Assembly: GCA_002105175.1 (NCBI GenBank)
Contig: MCGE01000053.1
Location: 62,001 to 126,000, forward strand
Direction of reading: 5' to 3'
Origin: Absidia repens
Lineage: Eukaryota > Mucoromycota > Mucoromycetes > Mucorales > Cunninghamellaceae
Length of the DNA stretch: 64,000 bases
Shown: positions 11,421 to 22,799 of the stretch, in pieces
Layout: every line of letters starts with the position of its first letter
Numbering within the stretch: the stretch's first letter is position 1
Translations under genes and position numbers: made by a program
The notes under the pieces: generated by a model
Told to the model about the DNA's origin: nothing
Seen by the model: the letters and a program-made list of their open reading frames with translations, nothing else
The model's database searches: none

Positions 11421-12135
11421 CAGTGAAAAGTTGGCTGGGAATTTTGTCCTTTTTGTAAAATGAGTAACTTAACCAGCTGCCGCGTTCCACATCAATTTTT
11501 TTTTAAAATAAAAGATAATGAGATGGTGAACATCTCTTATATAGATCACTAGCCCGCTAGCCACTCCTCTGAATTTTAGTATAGTGCCGAGAAAGTCCTC
11601 CTCACCAAAACTATAAAACTGTTCCCCATTTTGCCTCATGCCGCTGTTATGAAAGCACTAAATATTGGCGTGCATAGTATAAGCGATCAAATTATTCCGC
11701 AGGAGTGACCCATGTCACCAACACACATCAAAATCTCGCTACAAATGAATTTACTAGAGGTAGTATGAGAAGACATCTGTGAGATTTGAAGAATGGTCAA
11801 AACTAATATAAAGAGATGGTGGTATTGAAATTGGGATCCATTGGTACAAGACATGAGAAAGACTATTGGAGCATACTTTCCATTGAAGCATGTAAAAAGA
11901 TATCCATGTTTTATTCAAATGCATAGACAATCTATGGATAAACTAACACTAAACTAAGTTAACAGACGCGGTAACTTTTAAATTCAAAATGAAAAGTTTC
12001 CCCATGCATCAAGTCATCCCTGATCTGAAAACACGTCTAAACTAGTCCTGAGAGCAAACCAAGTCCACTAGTACCCCAAAAAGCTTATAATGATGAAGGA
12101 TAAAAAAAAAAAAAAAAAAGAAAGGGAGTGAAGTG
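11080..12135 (+). repeat. Dispersed repeat AB, copy 2
   Basis: Part A runs from about 11080 (GCTAGGCGCA) to the A tract at about 11391-11419. The middle part follows, and part B is at about 11900-12100 with AAATGAAAAGTTTCCCCATG. Order and orientation match the copy at 1.0-2.2 kb. Confidence 0.7.
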
Positions 12136-12375
12136 AAAAAAAAACACCGCCTTTCTCTTTAGCCAGTAGCATATATAACATCCCATGTTCCCTTTACTCC
12201 CTTTTACTTCCCCCTCCACCTACTTCGCCAGCTTAACCTTTTCTTATATCACGTCTCTCCTTCCTCGACCCTGGGTTTTCATCACCTTTGCCCCCTTTAC
12301 CCCTATATAATATTATTCGCCACCGCTCTTATGACGTGAGACCAAGTCTTTATTTAAATAAATGACACATCACAA
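12136..12375 (+). repeat. Pyrimidine-rich repeat C, copy 1
   Basis: A C/T-rich stretch with CCCTATATAATATT near 12300, then TGACGTGAGACCAAGTC and an AATAAA-type signal near 12357. A related copy lies at about 22240-22650. TATA-like and polyadenylation-like signals close together resemble part of an LTR, but no LTR pair or internal region was found. Confidence 0.35.
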
Positions 12376-12419
12376 AAAAAAAAAAAGTATAAATGTCCAA
12401 AAATAAATAAAAGTATGAA

Positions 12420-14187
12420 TTCTAAATAAAGGAGTCGGAGTAAAAAAGAGAAGTGAAAAGAGAGTTGCAATCACAACATGTAGCCTTCACCTTGATAGTG
12501 CATTTCATAATTGCATAAACTATTTTAATACAGTAAAGATCGAGATACGGTACTGGTATTATTATATGGATATATGATTCAAAAAAAAATATGTAGCAAG
12601 TAAAACCAAGAAACCTCAAGAGACACTTCACTAAATATTAAATATCATAAAAACGTAAGCTGGGAAAAATCCCACACTTCAGGGACTATGCTTTTTTTTT
12701 TTTTAGGAAATGTCAAAGTCTCCAACATAAAAACAAAATATTAATCATTCTATGTGTGTGGTAGACTTTGTTTGTATCGAGAGACCATTTCTCGTATGAA
12801 ATGGCGTCATGCCACCAAAGATGACACGGGAAAAGACCCTGATTCCTGCAAGGACTTTTGCATGAATTTCGTTTTAAACGCCGCGTCGCCACATGGCGTA
12901 TGCTAGGCGCACGGATTGTCTAGCATGAGTAACAGGTGCCCAAAATTCTGACGCGGTATTTTAAAATGTCATTTATTTGCCCTTTCGCAATTATAACAAA
13001 GAAGATTTTGACGATGGATGTTCCAAAAGGTTATCCGTAAAAATAAAAATGCTATTGTCGATCTGGAAGTATGTCTTTTTTTTTTTTTTGGCCATTGGAA
13101 TGATAGAGGATAAACAAAAACAGAGAGCTTGACTATTTTATTATCTTTCAAGTAGGGCTCTTAATTTGGTCCCGTCCCGATTATGGTATTGAGAAAAAGT
13201 CCTCAATACCTGGTACCGATCAATACCAATACCTACTGGCGGTATTGTCTCGCTAAGGTTTTGGTATTGCTAATCCCGCTAAGAGGTATTGATCAATACC
13301 AACTTTTATTGGTGGTACCGTCCCGCTAAGGTTTTGGTATTGCTAATCCCGCTAAGAGGTATTGATCAATACCAATACCTATTAGTGGTATCGTCTCGCT
13401 AAGGTTTTGGTATTGCTAATCCCGATAAGAGGTATTGATCAATACCAATACCTACTGATGGTACCGTCCCGGTAAGGAATTAATATTGCTAATCACGCTA
13501 ACATGGTATTTTTCAATACCTATACTCCTCACTTAGGAATTGTTAAGAGTCCTACTGATGATGAACATTCGTTTACATAGCTTTATTATTCCTCCTACGC
13601 GTAGCTCACTTGAAACAACCCCCTCTTTAGATTTTAGATTGTTTTATTTTTTTTTACTCGAAATAAATTAGACATTATTATTTATACAACATATCAACAA
13701 CGTCGCTTTTTTTTTATTGTTTGTCACAGCAACATGTATTGCTCAATACTAATAGTTATTAGTGGTACCATCCCGCTAAAGTTTTGGTATTGCTAATCCC
13801 GCTAAGAGGTATTGATCAATACCAATACTTAAAAGTGGTACCGTCCCGCTAAGGTTTTGGTATTGCTAATCCCGCTAAGAGGTATCGATCAATACCAATA
13901 CTTAGCAGTGGTACCGTCCCGCTAAGGTATTGGTATTGCTAATCCCGCTAAGAGGTATTGATCAATACCAATACTTATAAGGGGTACCGTCCCGCTAAGG
14001 TTTTGGTATTGCTAATCCCGCTAACATGGTATTGTTCAATACCAATACTCCTCATTTAGGTATTGTTAAGAGCCCTACTTTCAAGTGACTAATGATGGCT
14101 CTCCAAGATATGGAAGATGTATAGAGCCATTCATTATACAGCATGGACAATGTATGTTGTGCAAAAAAAAAAAAAAAAAAAAAAAAA
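12420..14187 (+). repeat. Repeat part A with long upstream extension, split by an insertion
   Basis: From about 12420 the sequence matches the copy at 24.86-25.64 kb (shared GCATTTCATAATTGCATAAA, CACTTCAGGGACTAT). It continues into ordinary part A at about 12880, stops at CTTTCAAG (13145-13152), and resumes at 14078 through the CATGGACAATGTATGTTGTG end and the A tract at 14163-14187. The gap is exactly a hAT-type element. Confidence 0.75.
13153..14077. mobile_element. Non-autonomous hAT-type element (MITE) with palindromic tandem repeats
   Basis: Terminal inverted repeats TAGGGCTCTTAA and TTAAGAGCCCTA bound 925 bp. The element is flanked by an exact 8-bp duplication CTTTCAAG (13145-13152 and 14078-14085); uninterrupted copies of the host repeat have a single CTTTCAAGTGAC at this place. 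An 8-bp target duplication and a TAGGG-type end are hallmarks of hAT transposons. Inside are two arrays of ~73-bp units (four each; starts near 13263, 13336, 13409, 13481 and 13786, 13859, 13932, 14005). These contain the perfect palindrome GGTATTGATCAATACC and GGTATTGCTAATCCCGCTAA. The arrays are separated by ~190 bp of unique sequence. No transposase is encoded. Confidence 0.88.
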
Positions 14188-14357
14188 GGGAATTGCTCCA
14201 TTTCAGAGGATTTTCAGAGGCTTCAGAGGATTTTCAGAGGATTTTCAGAGGAATTTCAGAGGATTTTCAGAGGATTTTCAGAGGATTTTTCGGAGACCGT
14301 CCCGTACCACCTTTATTGTATCGCCGATAATTAGCAATTTAAGCATGCGACGTGACA
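14188..14357 (+). repeat. Left terminal inverted repeat of the MULE
   Basis: Contains seven TTTCAGAGG units spaced 9-12 bases apart, then CCGTCCCGTACCACC and TTGTATCGCCGATAATTAGC. It is inverted at 18137-18274. Tandem sub-terminal units are plausible transposase binding sites. Confidence 0.8.
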
Positions 14358-14461
14358 TTAGCAATTAAGCATACGATGTGACATTAGCAAAAAAAAATTT
14401 TGACATTTACTTCTTTATCCCGTTTACTATACTATTTCAACCTCTATTATTTTTATTTATT

Positions 14462-16514
14462 ATGATCAGTCAACTTCTTATTGGAAAATCGTATCCTGAT
14501 AGAAAGAGTATGATCGACGATGTGAAAGATTTCGCAAAAACCAATGGTTTTGCAATCAGCCCCAATCCAGGCTACAAGGGCTTGGTCATGGATATGAACT
14601 GTAGCCAGAAAAAGAGATGTGGAAGTGAACCATCCAAGGGTTCTCTTCAAACCAAGACCTTCAAGACAGCAGCAGTGTCGTGTGGTTGGAAGGCGTACGG
14701 AAAACTCAACAAAGATGACGGCAATTGGTATATCTCGTACGTGAAAAATCATGACGAAACAGTTTTCACTGATAGCAATCAGTCACTCATCAACCCTGAA
14801 GCAATCATCCAGCATTCTCATAAATTACTCAGCAATCCCAAGATTACTTCTTATATCTATCCTTCAGCTCGTAAAATGGACGATGAAACAGTGAAAAAAG
14901 TAATTTCCATGAGCAACAACCACATTGAGCCAGCAAGAATAAAGGCTTGTCTCGAAAACGAAGGTATCTCTATCAAGTCAAAAGATATTTCCAATATCAA
15001 GCAACGATGTGCCAAGCCACACATCAATGGAAAAACAATGGATGAACGATTTGCGGCTCAAATCAGTTATATGAAAGAGTGTGGCTTCATCATTAAAACG
15101 AAGACTGATGAAAATGGTGTGGTGCGATTGATTTTAATTACCAATGCGGACGCCATTAATCTTACGAAAATATATGGTGAAGTTCTCTCAGCTGATTCAA
15201 CCTATAAGACCAATGCTCTTTCGTTTCCCGTCTTTAACATTGTTGGCTTTACCAACCTTGGAACCTGCCGTTTGCAAACTTTCAACGTAGCGAGCGTTAT
15301 CATGTTTAGTGAAGCAAAATCCAATTATCAGTGGTCCTTACAAACCTTCAGAGATATTGTTTGGAACGGCAAGCCTGTCACAACAAAGGTAATTTGCGAT
15401 TACGGAAAAATGAGTTAGGTACTAACTTTTAGTTATTTTCTATCTAGATTATTGTTACTGATCAAGATAAGGCGCTAGCTTCCGCTTTGGCCAACACGTT
15501 TCCTGAAGTTGATCATCTGTTGTGTGTCTGGCATATAATGAACAATTTCGCATGTAGACTCAGAAATACTTTTGATCAAAAGGTAAAAAAAAAAAAAAAG
15601 AGACTTTATATTGATTTACTTGCTTTAAAAGACTAACATACACTCTCTTTTTTTTTAAAAAAAAAAAAACTCCCCCCCCACTTGTACTGGGGTGCCAAAG
15701 AAGAAGAATTATGTGAAAGGTTGATTAATGCCCTATTCTACGAAGAAAATGAAGCACGATTCAATGATATTCTAGATCAATTACTATCCTTATTTGAATC
15801 GTCCAAAAAATGTTCTGAATTATTAGCACAAGTGGAAGGGTAAGTTGTCATAAAATAAAAACGTTTAAAAAAGGTACGCTAATTCAGGGGTAATTTCCAT
15901 ATTTAGACTTCATTGGTAAAATCGAAATGGGCTGGTCCTTGGTGTAATAATTTGCGACACTACAACTCTAGAACGGCTCAACGAGCTGAAAGTGTCCATG
16001 CATCTTTAAAAAACACCTTAAAGAAGAATGAATCTTTGACTTCCCTACTGGAAAAAATTGGTGATTGGATCAGAAAAGGGGTATGTAAATACATATGTAT
16101 TATGTTTTTTTTTTTAAAAAAAAAAGTGAGCTCATACATACTTACTGCTTTTATATCTAACTCTGATTTTGAAAAATAGCAAGAGGCGCATTATCTTCAA
16201 AACGCAAATGAGATAAATACTTTCCCAATTGCAGTTTATAAGGAAGAAATCTTCGAAGATTTGATGGGGAAGCTGTCACATTTTGCATTGACTATGCTTT
16301 ATAATGAATATAAACAACAAAAAAACACAAAAAAGAATACTCACTGCATGTGCATGGTCCGCCAAAATTTTGGTCTTTACTGTCGCCACAACTTTCCTAC
16401 TGAACTCTCATTGGACGATATTAACACATTTTGGCATTTGAAAAGCGTTGAAGGTACAGTTTCATTTTTTTTTTTTTAAAAAAGAATACCATTATCACTT
16501 AACAGCTTCATATC

Positions 16515-16546
<32 letters not shown>

Positions 16547-16771
16547 CTAGATAAGATGAATCACGAAGAAGCAATTTCAGAAATTGAAAATCTATTACAA
16601 AGTGTCCATCAAGACGATCTCCCTGATCTGGTGACCAAGATATCAAATATGATCATAGAAAATGACAGGTTGCACAACGAATCATCAATTGAAGATGGCG
16701 AGCATTTTTCACTGCCACCAAAAGCAACCACCAAAGGCCGACCAAGTCAAAAAAAAACAAAAAATGTGTAA
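14462..16771 (+). CDS. MULE transposase (spliced; possibly fused to the downstream protease)
   Basis: The start ATG at 14462 (MISQLLIGKSYPDRKSM) is supported by the same start in the deleted relatives. Exons seen: 14462-15388, 15448-15582, about 15690-15839, 15907-16080, 16180-16453 and 16551 onward. The N-terminal ~100 residues (DVKDFAKTNGFAIS..., C-rich) resemble a FAR1/WRKY-like DNA-binding module. DDE catalytic residues are visible: D in LSADSTYKTN, D in VTDQDKAL, and E in RAESVHASLK. A SWIM-type zinc finger follows (CMC...CRH near 16346-16390). Exon joints around 15.6-15.9 kb are not all in frame, so this copy may be slightly damaged. The frame ends at 16771 just after a run of A bases, next to the protease frame, which suggests an original fusion. 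It would act on the TCAGAGG-rich ends. Confidence 0.8.
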
Positions 16772-18074
16772 ATCCGCGGTAGACAAAGTCAATTACCTTA
16801 TGAAAAAAAATGGGCCTTTAAACTTGGGACTCGCCCGCTGGCGTAACAATTCATGCTTTATTGACTGCATCGCTGAATTCTTTCAAAGAGCAGTTCTCCA
16901 CTTGGTTTGCTTTGATTTTGGTGAGGAAGAAGACGATGACGATGATGACGACAATGAAAGTATCAATCCTACCAAGATGCTAAGAAAATGGCAAAAATTG
17001 GTCCAGTCTGGGAAGTACAAAGAAGGAACGAAATTGGTTCGCAATCACTTTTGGAAATATCAAGAGTTTGAAAAGGGAAAGCAAGGTGACTGACAGCTTA
17101 TTTATCACATCCTGACTGATAGTGGTCCGATCGGTAAATTGATGGTTTATGAATATTTGATGGGACCGCCAGAAAAAGCATTTGAAATTATTCGTAAAAG
17201 CACTGACTCTCCACTGGAAGATTTATTCACCAAATACACCGCTTTAAACGACACACTAATCAAAATGCCACCATTTCTGACAGTATCCGACAATATTAAT
17301 AGCAGCGAAATCAATAATCAATATGATTATCCCCTGAAAATTACTGTTAAGGATGGTCTTATTGAGCAAACTTACAAGATTCGTGGCCGGATCATGGCTA
17401 CAAAACCTACTGGTGGACATTTTTATACGATAATGCAAATTGGCGATATAATTTACGAAGTAGATAACATGCACAAAAAAAAGATAATGGTCGAATTGAA
17501 AAATTACAACTTGAGTGGGAAAATGAAAAACACCGTATATGTTTTTTATCAGCAAATTGACCCTCCTGAAGAATACCAATCATCAGGACCATCAAAAACT
17601 TTATTGAAAGAGCTATCTAAAAAAGCATTACTGCCACCACCCTCAACACTAGAATCGCTACCACCGTCCACACCCTCACCATCAGCTCCATTAACTACTC
17701 CTTTAGTATTAGATTTAATAACACCACCGCCTACAGTAGAATCACCACCATCTACACCATCATCCTCAACTCCACCACCTCCTCCTTCTTCATCAAAAGA
17801 AACACTACTAGAATCGCCATCAGGATCTACACCCACTCCATCCACTCCATCAATTCCCCTTCATCTACCTTCTTTACTAAAAGAAAAAACTTTAGAATCA
17901 TCCTCACCATCAACTCCACCACCTCCTCCTTCTTTATCAAAGGAAGTAACACCACCGCCAACACCCTCCAAACAAAAACGATCATCGAGGACTACTACCA
18001 AAAAGCCCCTCAGAAGGAAAAGATTTAGCGAACGAATTCTAGCCCAAAACAAAAAGCGTAGAAGAATTGGATAG
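16772..18074 (+). pseudogene. Ubiquitin-specific-protease-like C-terminal part of the MULE protein, interrupted by one stop
   Basis: From about 16772 the frame reads KSAVDKVNYLMKKNG, then LARWRNNSCFIDCIAEFF, a likely catalytic Cys box. An acidic loop, a TGA at 17091-17093, then QLIYHILTDSG follow in the same frame. GGHFYTIMQIGDIIYEVDN (about 17408-17464) is a plausible His box. The order Cys box, Q-x-L region, His box fits peptidase family C19 (USP); another cysteine protease fold is possible. A Pro/Ser/Thr-rich tail and a basic end (KKRRRIG) follow. It is displaced from the transposase frame by a base change in an A run near 16750. Together the stop and frameshift suggest recent inactivation or sequence error. 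Confidence 0.65.
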
Positions 18075-18136
18075 TCTTTATTTTTATTTTTTAAAGCATT
18101 ACTCTATTGAATAAACAATGCATTTTTTTTTTCCTA

Positions 18137-18274
18137 ATGTCACGTCGCATGCTTAAATTGCTAATTATCGGCGATACAATAAAGGTGGTACGGGACGGTC
18201 TCTAAAAAATCCTCTGAAATTCCTCTGAAAATCCTCTGAAGCCTCTGAAAATCCTCTGAAATGGAGCAATTCCC
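18137..18274 (-). repeat. Right terminal inverted repeat of the MULE
   Basis: Reverse complement of the left end: GATACAATAAAGGTGG, four AATCCTCTGAA-type units, and GGAGCAATTCCC at the outer edge. Confidence 0.8.
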
Positions 18275-18594
18275 TTTTTTTTTCATTAGGATACCACGAC
18301 AATTGATTTGGCGACCAGTCCAAAAAAAAAAAAAAAAATAGCTTATCCTTTCTGATTAAACCCAATATATTCAATTATCCTATATCAACTAAACCAAATG
18401 TTGATGCTATGGCACAATAATGGTACAGTAACGCATGATAGATATAAATGATTGAACATTAATGATACATATCATCTGGTCAAGGTATGAAACAATCATT
18501 GGTTGCTTTTTTCAAGTATGTATGTAGCTGTTTATTAAATCAATCACCATAAAAAAAAATATTAAACGATACCACATCTTGGGGGGGGTTTTTT

Positions 18595-20875
18595 TTAGTA
18601 GATATCAAAAGAAGTAGCAGGACACTTCGCATCGTCGTCCTTGCCATGGCATATCACATGATTTCCGTATTCGGGATCGACAATGGCGCTAGGTGACACG
18701 ATCCATTTGTTGCTAACAAAACGCCCGACCAAAGTGAGGAACTGTTGACTAGAAGGCACTGGCTCTTCCCAACCTGGGTTACCCATGTATTCCAGTTCCG
18801 TATGTGGGATAGAAACAATGTCAAAGGTACGCTTAGAAGCATCGTCCTCCTCCTGATCCGTATCGAGGCCAAGGCGTTTAAGAACGGGCCAGAGGCGCGT
18901 GATCGTCTGCATTTCGTTGGTCCCATATTGGTTGTCCTTGACCACATAATATTCTTTCGGTTTCAAACGTAAATAGAATGGGTGCGAGTCAACCCCATCG
19001 TCCTCTTCATCATCATTGTTGTTGTTGGTTTGATGATAAAGCATAATGCTGGATGGATCGTTTTCGTCAAAATTCTTAAATTCCACGTCGGGCTTATTGA
19101 TTTTCTGTGCAAGCAAGGATGTCGAAGTGGTTAAAGTCGATGTTGCAAAGGTGGGTAAAACACCGCTATAAATTGCCTCTTCATCCCCAGACAAATAGAG
19201 CAGTGCTAATTTATCATATGTGTGCATGATTTCGTAGAGTTTCAATTTCACGGCTGTCATCGTGTCGATTTTCCAATGGGACACCTCCAGTTTTCTGTCG
19301 TGATAGGGTGAAAAAGGCAAAATACTGTAAAATCGATCCTCTAATACATTTTAAAATAAATAAATAAATAAAAAAACAAAAAAGGAATGTAAAATCTCTT
19401 TTTTTTTTTTTTTTTTTTCTAAAATTAAAAGAGCGGGGTAAGGTTCATTGTTTGTTTCAACTTACCATTTCTACTGGCTTTGGCAATCAGAATGTTCTGC
19501 AGAAACGTTTTTTGACTGAGTTGACTGTTTAAAGTATAATGAAATTGGATGTACACTGGGTTGGACGTATATGTTCTCGTCTCTCGTGTTGCAACTTCGC
19601 TGCTGTAGTGGTGTATACCAACGTCCCTAACGTTGTCCGATAGATCGTTAAAATCAAATGGGAAGAAGGTGAATTTTTCGCCGTCCACCATGTCATCAAA
19701 CGCCGCAGGTGCTCCGTAGTTCAGAGACAATTGAATAAACCAATATTTGAGATTGTTTTTCTTTTTGGCGATATTGAATTCACTGATCACCCACACACGT
19801 GTAGACCAATCCTTGATGAGCGCCACCAAAAATTCCATCGATTGTCGCATACTGTTGCTTCTTTGAAGGATCTTGGGTTTCCATAGAGACGCATGGAATT
19901 GACGGCTTTCGGAAAATGTTGGAGGGGGAAACTTATCAAGAAACCTGTCTAGAGGACAAACCTTTTTGTCACACTGATGTAATTCGCCATTCAAATTGTT
20001 GCTGCTCCCTGTTGTCCCAGTTTTCAAATGTTGACCAGGCTCTTGATTGGTGGCGGTTTCGCAGAGGTGATCGAGGGCTAGTACAGGGCAATATAGGCTA
20101 CTATACCTGTTATATTTCATCAAACCATATGCAAAATGATTCGTGTTTTGAAGCAGCAATTGTCTTAATGCAGGAGGATCTGTTGGCACTTCGGCATCAT
20201 CGAGGAATGCTTTATCCAAGGCGTTGAGTTGGGACGCATGCCCGTGAAGAAGGTGATAAAGATCCATATAGTAATCGGTGGAGCCCTTGATGGTGTCTTC
20301 ATTTTTGAACGATACGCTTTTCAGATAAGCCACATGAAGATCGGGTACTGCTAATATATATGTGGCGCGATCGTAGATATTGCTCATTTGGTGAATGGTT
20401 GCTTTTCGTTTTGATGGGGTTTGATCCACACAGATAGCATCTACCCATACATAATTGATATGCTTTGTATCCGATTCGATGGTCATCATTTTGCAAAGCT
20501 GATAAAAATCATCTAAGTGAAACGATGTGATGGATGCTGTGTAACCAACGCCAGTGTCGACCAGCACCTCGTGTAATTCACCCCAACGGTAAGATAAAGC
20601 AACAAATTTCAAATCGTCATCGAGTGGTTTTTTAACACAGTGGATTATATTATCTTCAGCAGCCTTTTTAATGTCGACAAGAACCACTTCAAATGGCTTT
20701 TTCTGTTGCGGCTCGGTGTCTTTGAGTGATAAGTCTATACAAAAAATAAAAAATAAAATAATAAAGACACATAAGTCAATATGGGGTTGTTGTAGAAAGG
20801 ATCCAGTTAACAAAAATGTACGCTTTTTTTTATATTACCTTGACCGACTTTATTCGCTGTTTCGTCAATTGTCAT
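18595..20875 (-). CDS. HET-domain protein, subfamily I, copy 2 (intact)
   Basis: Join of 20839-20875, 19466-20734 and 18595-19340 (37+1269+746 nt) gives 683 residues without a stop. Exon 1 encodes MTIDETANKVGQ. HET blocks FVALSYRWGE, YVWVDAICVDQ and RVWVISEFNIAKKK are intact. Exon 3 has LEVSHWKIDTM, a shorter Asn/Asp linker than its relatives, LRLKPKEYYVVKD, LTLVGRFVSNKW and the C-terminus TSFDIY. The segment between IPHTELEY and LTLVGRF is longer than in most copies. The gene is head-to-head with the decayed copy at 22.8 kb. The tail GHDDDYIDN-type segment of relatives is replaced by KCPATS. Confidence 0.85.
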
Positions 20876-20946
20876 GATATAGTTGAACGAAAAAGAAAGA
20901 GAGAAAAGGAAAAGGAGGGTGACAAATGTTTGAGTGAATGAATGAT

Positions 20947-20964
20947 AAATAGCTCGGGGTACGT
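20947..20964 (-). promoter_or_regulatory. Conserved upstream motif (ACGTACCCCGAGCTATTT)
   Basis: Family upstream motif with two changes, about 75 bases before the ATG at 20875. Confidence 0.4.
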
Positions 20965-21302
20965 ATTCGGGCGAACATAACAAAAAGGCGATTCACTGTA
21001 ACACAAATGGTCAATGAGATGCGCTTAAATCAATGGGTGAAAGAGCAATATAGGTAGCACTTTTTATTCCCCAACGATCATAGTATATGTAACAGTAAGA
21101 GGCTTAAGTGAATAGTAGTTTATTTAACAGTGGCAGAATATCTAGATTTAGTTATTATGGCAAGCCCCCTTGATGACTTTTGGTTCCTGAATTTATTTTT
21201 ATGGTGCATTTCATTTGTAACCGTCATAGAGTGAACCCTAATTCTTTTTAATTTTGGAAATTCAAAGCCCGCAGCTTTTTTTTTCTATTTTTTTTTTTTT
21301 TG

Positions 21303-22135
21303 CTGATGCTCTCTCCCTCTTGATCCTTTTTTCTTTCTTCATCATTTTGGACTCCTTCAGACAATGGTGATCTTAGGTCAGCGTTAGAACTAGTTTAGAA
21401 GAGTTTTCAGATCAGGGATGACAACATGCATGGGGAAACCCTTTCATTTCGGTTCTAGGTCTCTACAACCGTCATTAGCTTAATTTAGTGTTAGTTTATA
21501 CATAGTTTGTCTATGCATTTGAATAAAACATAAATATCTTTTTATATGCTCCAATGAAAAGTATGTCCCAATAGTCAGTCTCAAGTGTTGTGCAATAGAT
21601 CGCGTTTTTACTACCACCATCTCTTTAAATTAGATTTGACCATTCTTCAAATCTCACAGCTAGTCTTCTCGTGCCACCTCCAATAGATCATCTGTAGCGA
21701 GTGTTTGAAGTGTGTTGGTGATGTGGGTCACTCCTTTGAAATAATTTGATCGTTATTACTGTGCGTACCAATATTTAAGGCTCCCATAACGGCGGCACGG
21801 GACAAAACGGGGAATTGTTAGTCTACTGTATGTTTTTATAGTTTGGCGAGGAGAACTTCCTCGAGACTGTACTAAAAATGGGAAGCGGGTGGTAGTGTCT
21901 AGTTAGCTCCATCTCATTATTTTTTATTTAAAAAAAATTGATGTCGAACGGGGCGGCTGGTTGAAGGTGTTACTTTTAAATTCCCAGCCAAATTATCGCT
22001 GCGATTTTTTTTTTTTTTTTTTTTTTGGCACAACATGCGTTGTCCATGCTGTATGTTGAATGAGTCTATACATCTTCTATACCCTAGAGATTTATAATTC
22101 ATCACTTGAAAGATAATAAGTTAGTCGATTTCGTT
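21303..22135 (-). repeat. Dispersed repeat AB, copy 3 (inverted, A part truncated)
   Basis: Part B at about 21340-21560 (core ATGCATGGGGAAACCC near 21428), the middle part, then the inverted end of part A (CACAACATGCGTTGTCCATG near 22028) after a ~23-base T tract. It breaks off at about 22135. Confidence 0.65.
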
Positions 22136-22239
22136 GTTTATGTAATGATGCATTGTAAATAAAAAAGGCATATTTTATTTAAATAATACATAAAAAAAAT
22201 GGCATGCTACTGTATGTGTTATAGTGTATGTAGTGTAAG

Positions 22240-22655
22240 TAAAAGTATCATAGATCCCCCTCTCCTTCTGGCACCAATTCCTCGGCATCACCCTTCATGC
22301 TATTTGGACAGCCCATTGGAACAAGATTTTCCATAACGTCCCTTTCTCCCCCCCATCGATAGCTCAAAACGCAATCTCCCTCCTGTCCTCCGAACCCCTT
22401 CTGGCTCCATCCACCCTGTAGTTCCCTGTCTGTTGGCCTTTGTCTGTTCTCTCTCCCTCTAGCTTACTATCCCCCTCCCACTCTCAGTTTAGCTTACCCC
22501 CCTCCCTGCTTCCCTTCATCTCTATATAGCCTTTTATTTCTTTTCCTACACCAGTTGATCGTTTCCCCCATTTTTCTTTTATATAACTGGACACCTCTCA
22601 CTGTGACGTGACCCCAGGTCTTTTATTCAAATAAATAAAACGACATTATACAAAA
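22240..22655 (+). repeat. Pyrimidine-rich repeat C, copy 2
   Basis: C/T-rich, with CTCTATATAGCC near 22531, then GACGTGACCCCAGGTC and an AATAAATAAA signal near 22630. The order matches the copy at 12.1-12.4 kb. Confidence 0.35.
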
Positions 22656-22799
22656 AAAAAAAAAAAAGTATCATAGACATGTAAGTGTTGTGTGATGTAA
22701 GAGGAAATAGACGTGGGGAGGGACTTTGGGCGTAAAAATTCATAAATATAAATTTAGTAAATCCGAAATCCGAAATTCGTTGTTCAAAGTTCAAATTAA

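Larger units (their letters stand above)
14188..18274 (+). mobile_element. MULE-type DNA transposon with transposase and protease-like genes
   Basis: Long inverted ends: GGGAATTGCTCC followed by repeated TTTTCAGAGGA units (14188-14290) and a shared inner block to about 14357. The right end is the reverse complement, from about 18137 to 18274. Inside are a spliced Mutator-type transposase and a ubiquitin-protease-like frame, both on plus. The left end abuts the A tract of repeat A. The flanks are A9 on the left and T9 on the right, so no direct target duplication can be claimed. Three deleted relatives occur at 45.6, 50.5 and 61.8 kb. Confidence 0.85.
18319..21302 (-). repeat. Subfamily I gene cassette bounded by A/T tracts, second copy
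   Basis: Bounded by an A tract at about 18320-18337 (outer flank GCGACCAGTCC, found nowhere else as a cassette flank) and interrupted T tracts at about 21277-21301, next to GCTGATGCTCTCTCC. Confidence 0.5.

Noticed and set aside
13190..14050. CRISPR array for the regularly spaced repeats
   Set aside because: The units are near-identical throughout with no variable spacers, lie within a eukaryotic hAT element with TIRs and a target duplication, and are direct tandem repeats.
17549..17845. Gly/Asp/Val-rich minus-strand frame
   Set aside because: Mirror of the Pro/Ser/Thr-rich tail of the MULE protein; composition is a by-product of that repeat.
14188..18274. Target-site duplication for the full-length MULE
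   Set aside because: The flanks are A9 and T9, which are complementary rather than directly repeated, so no duplication can be claimed.
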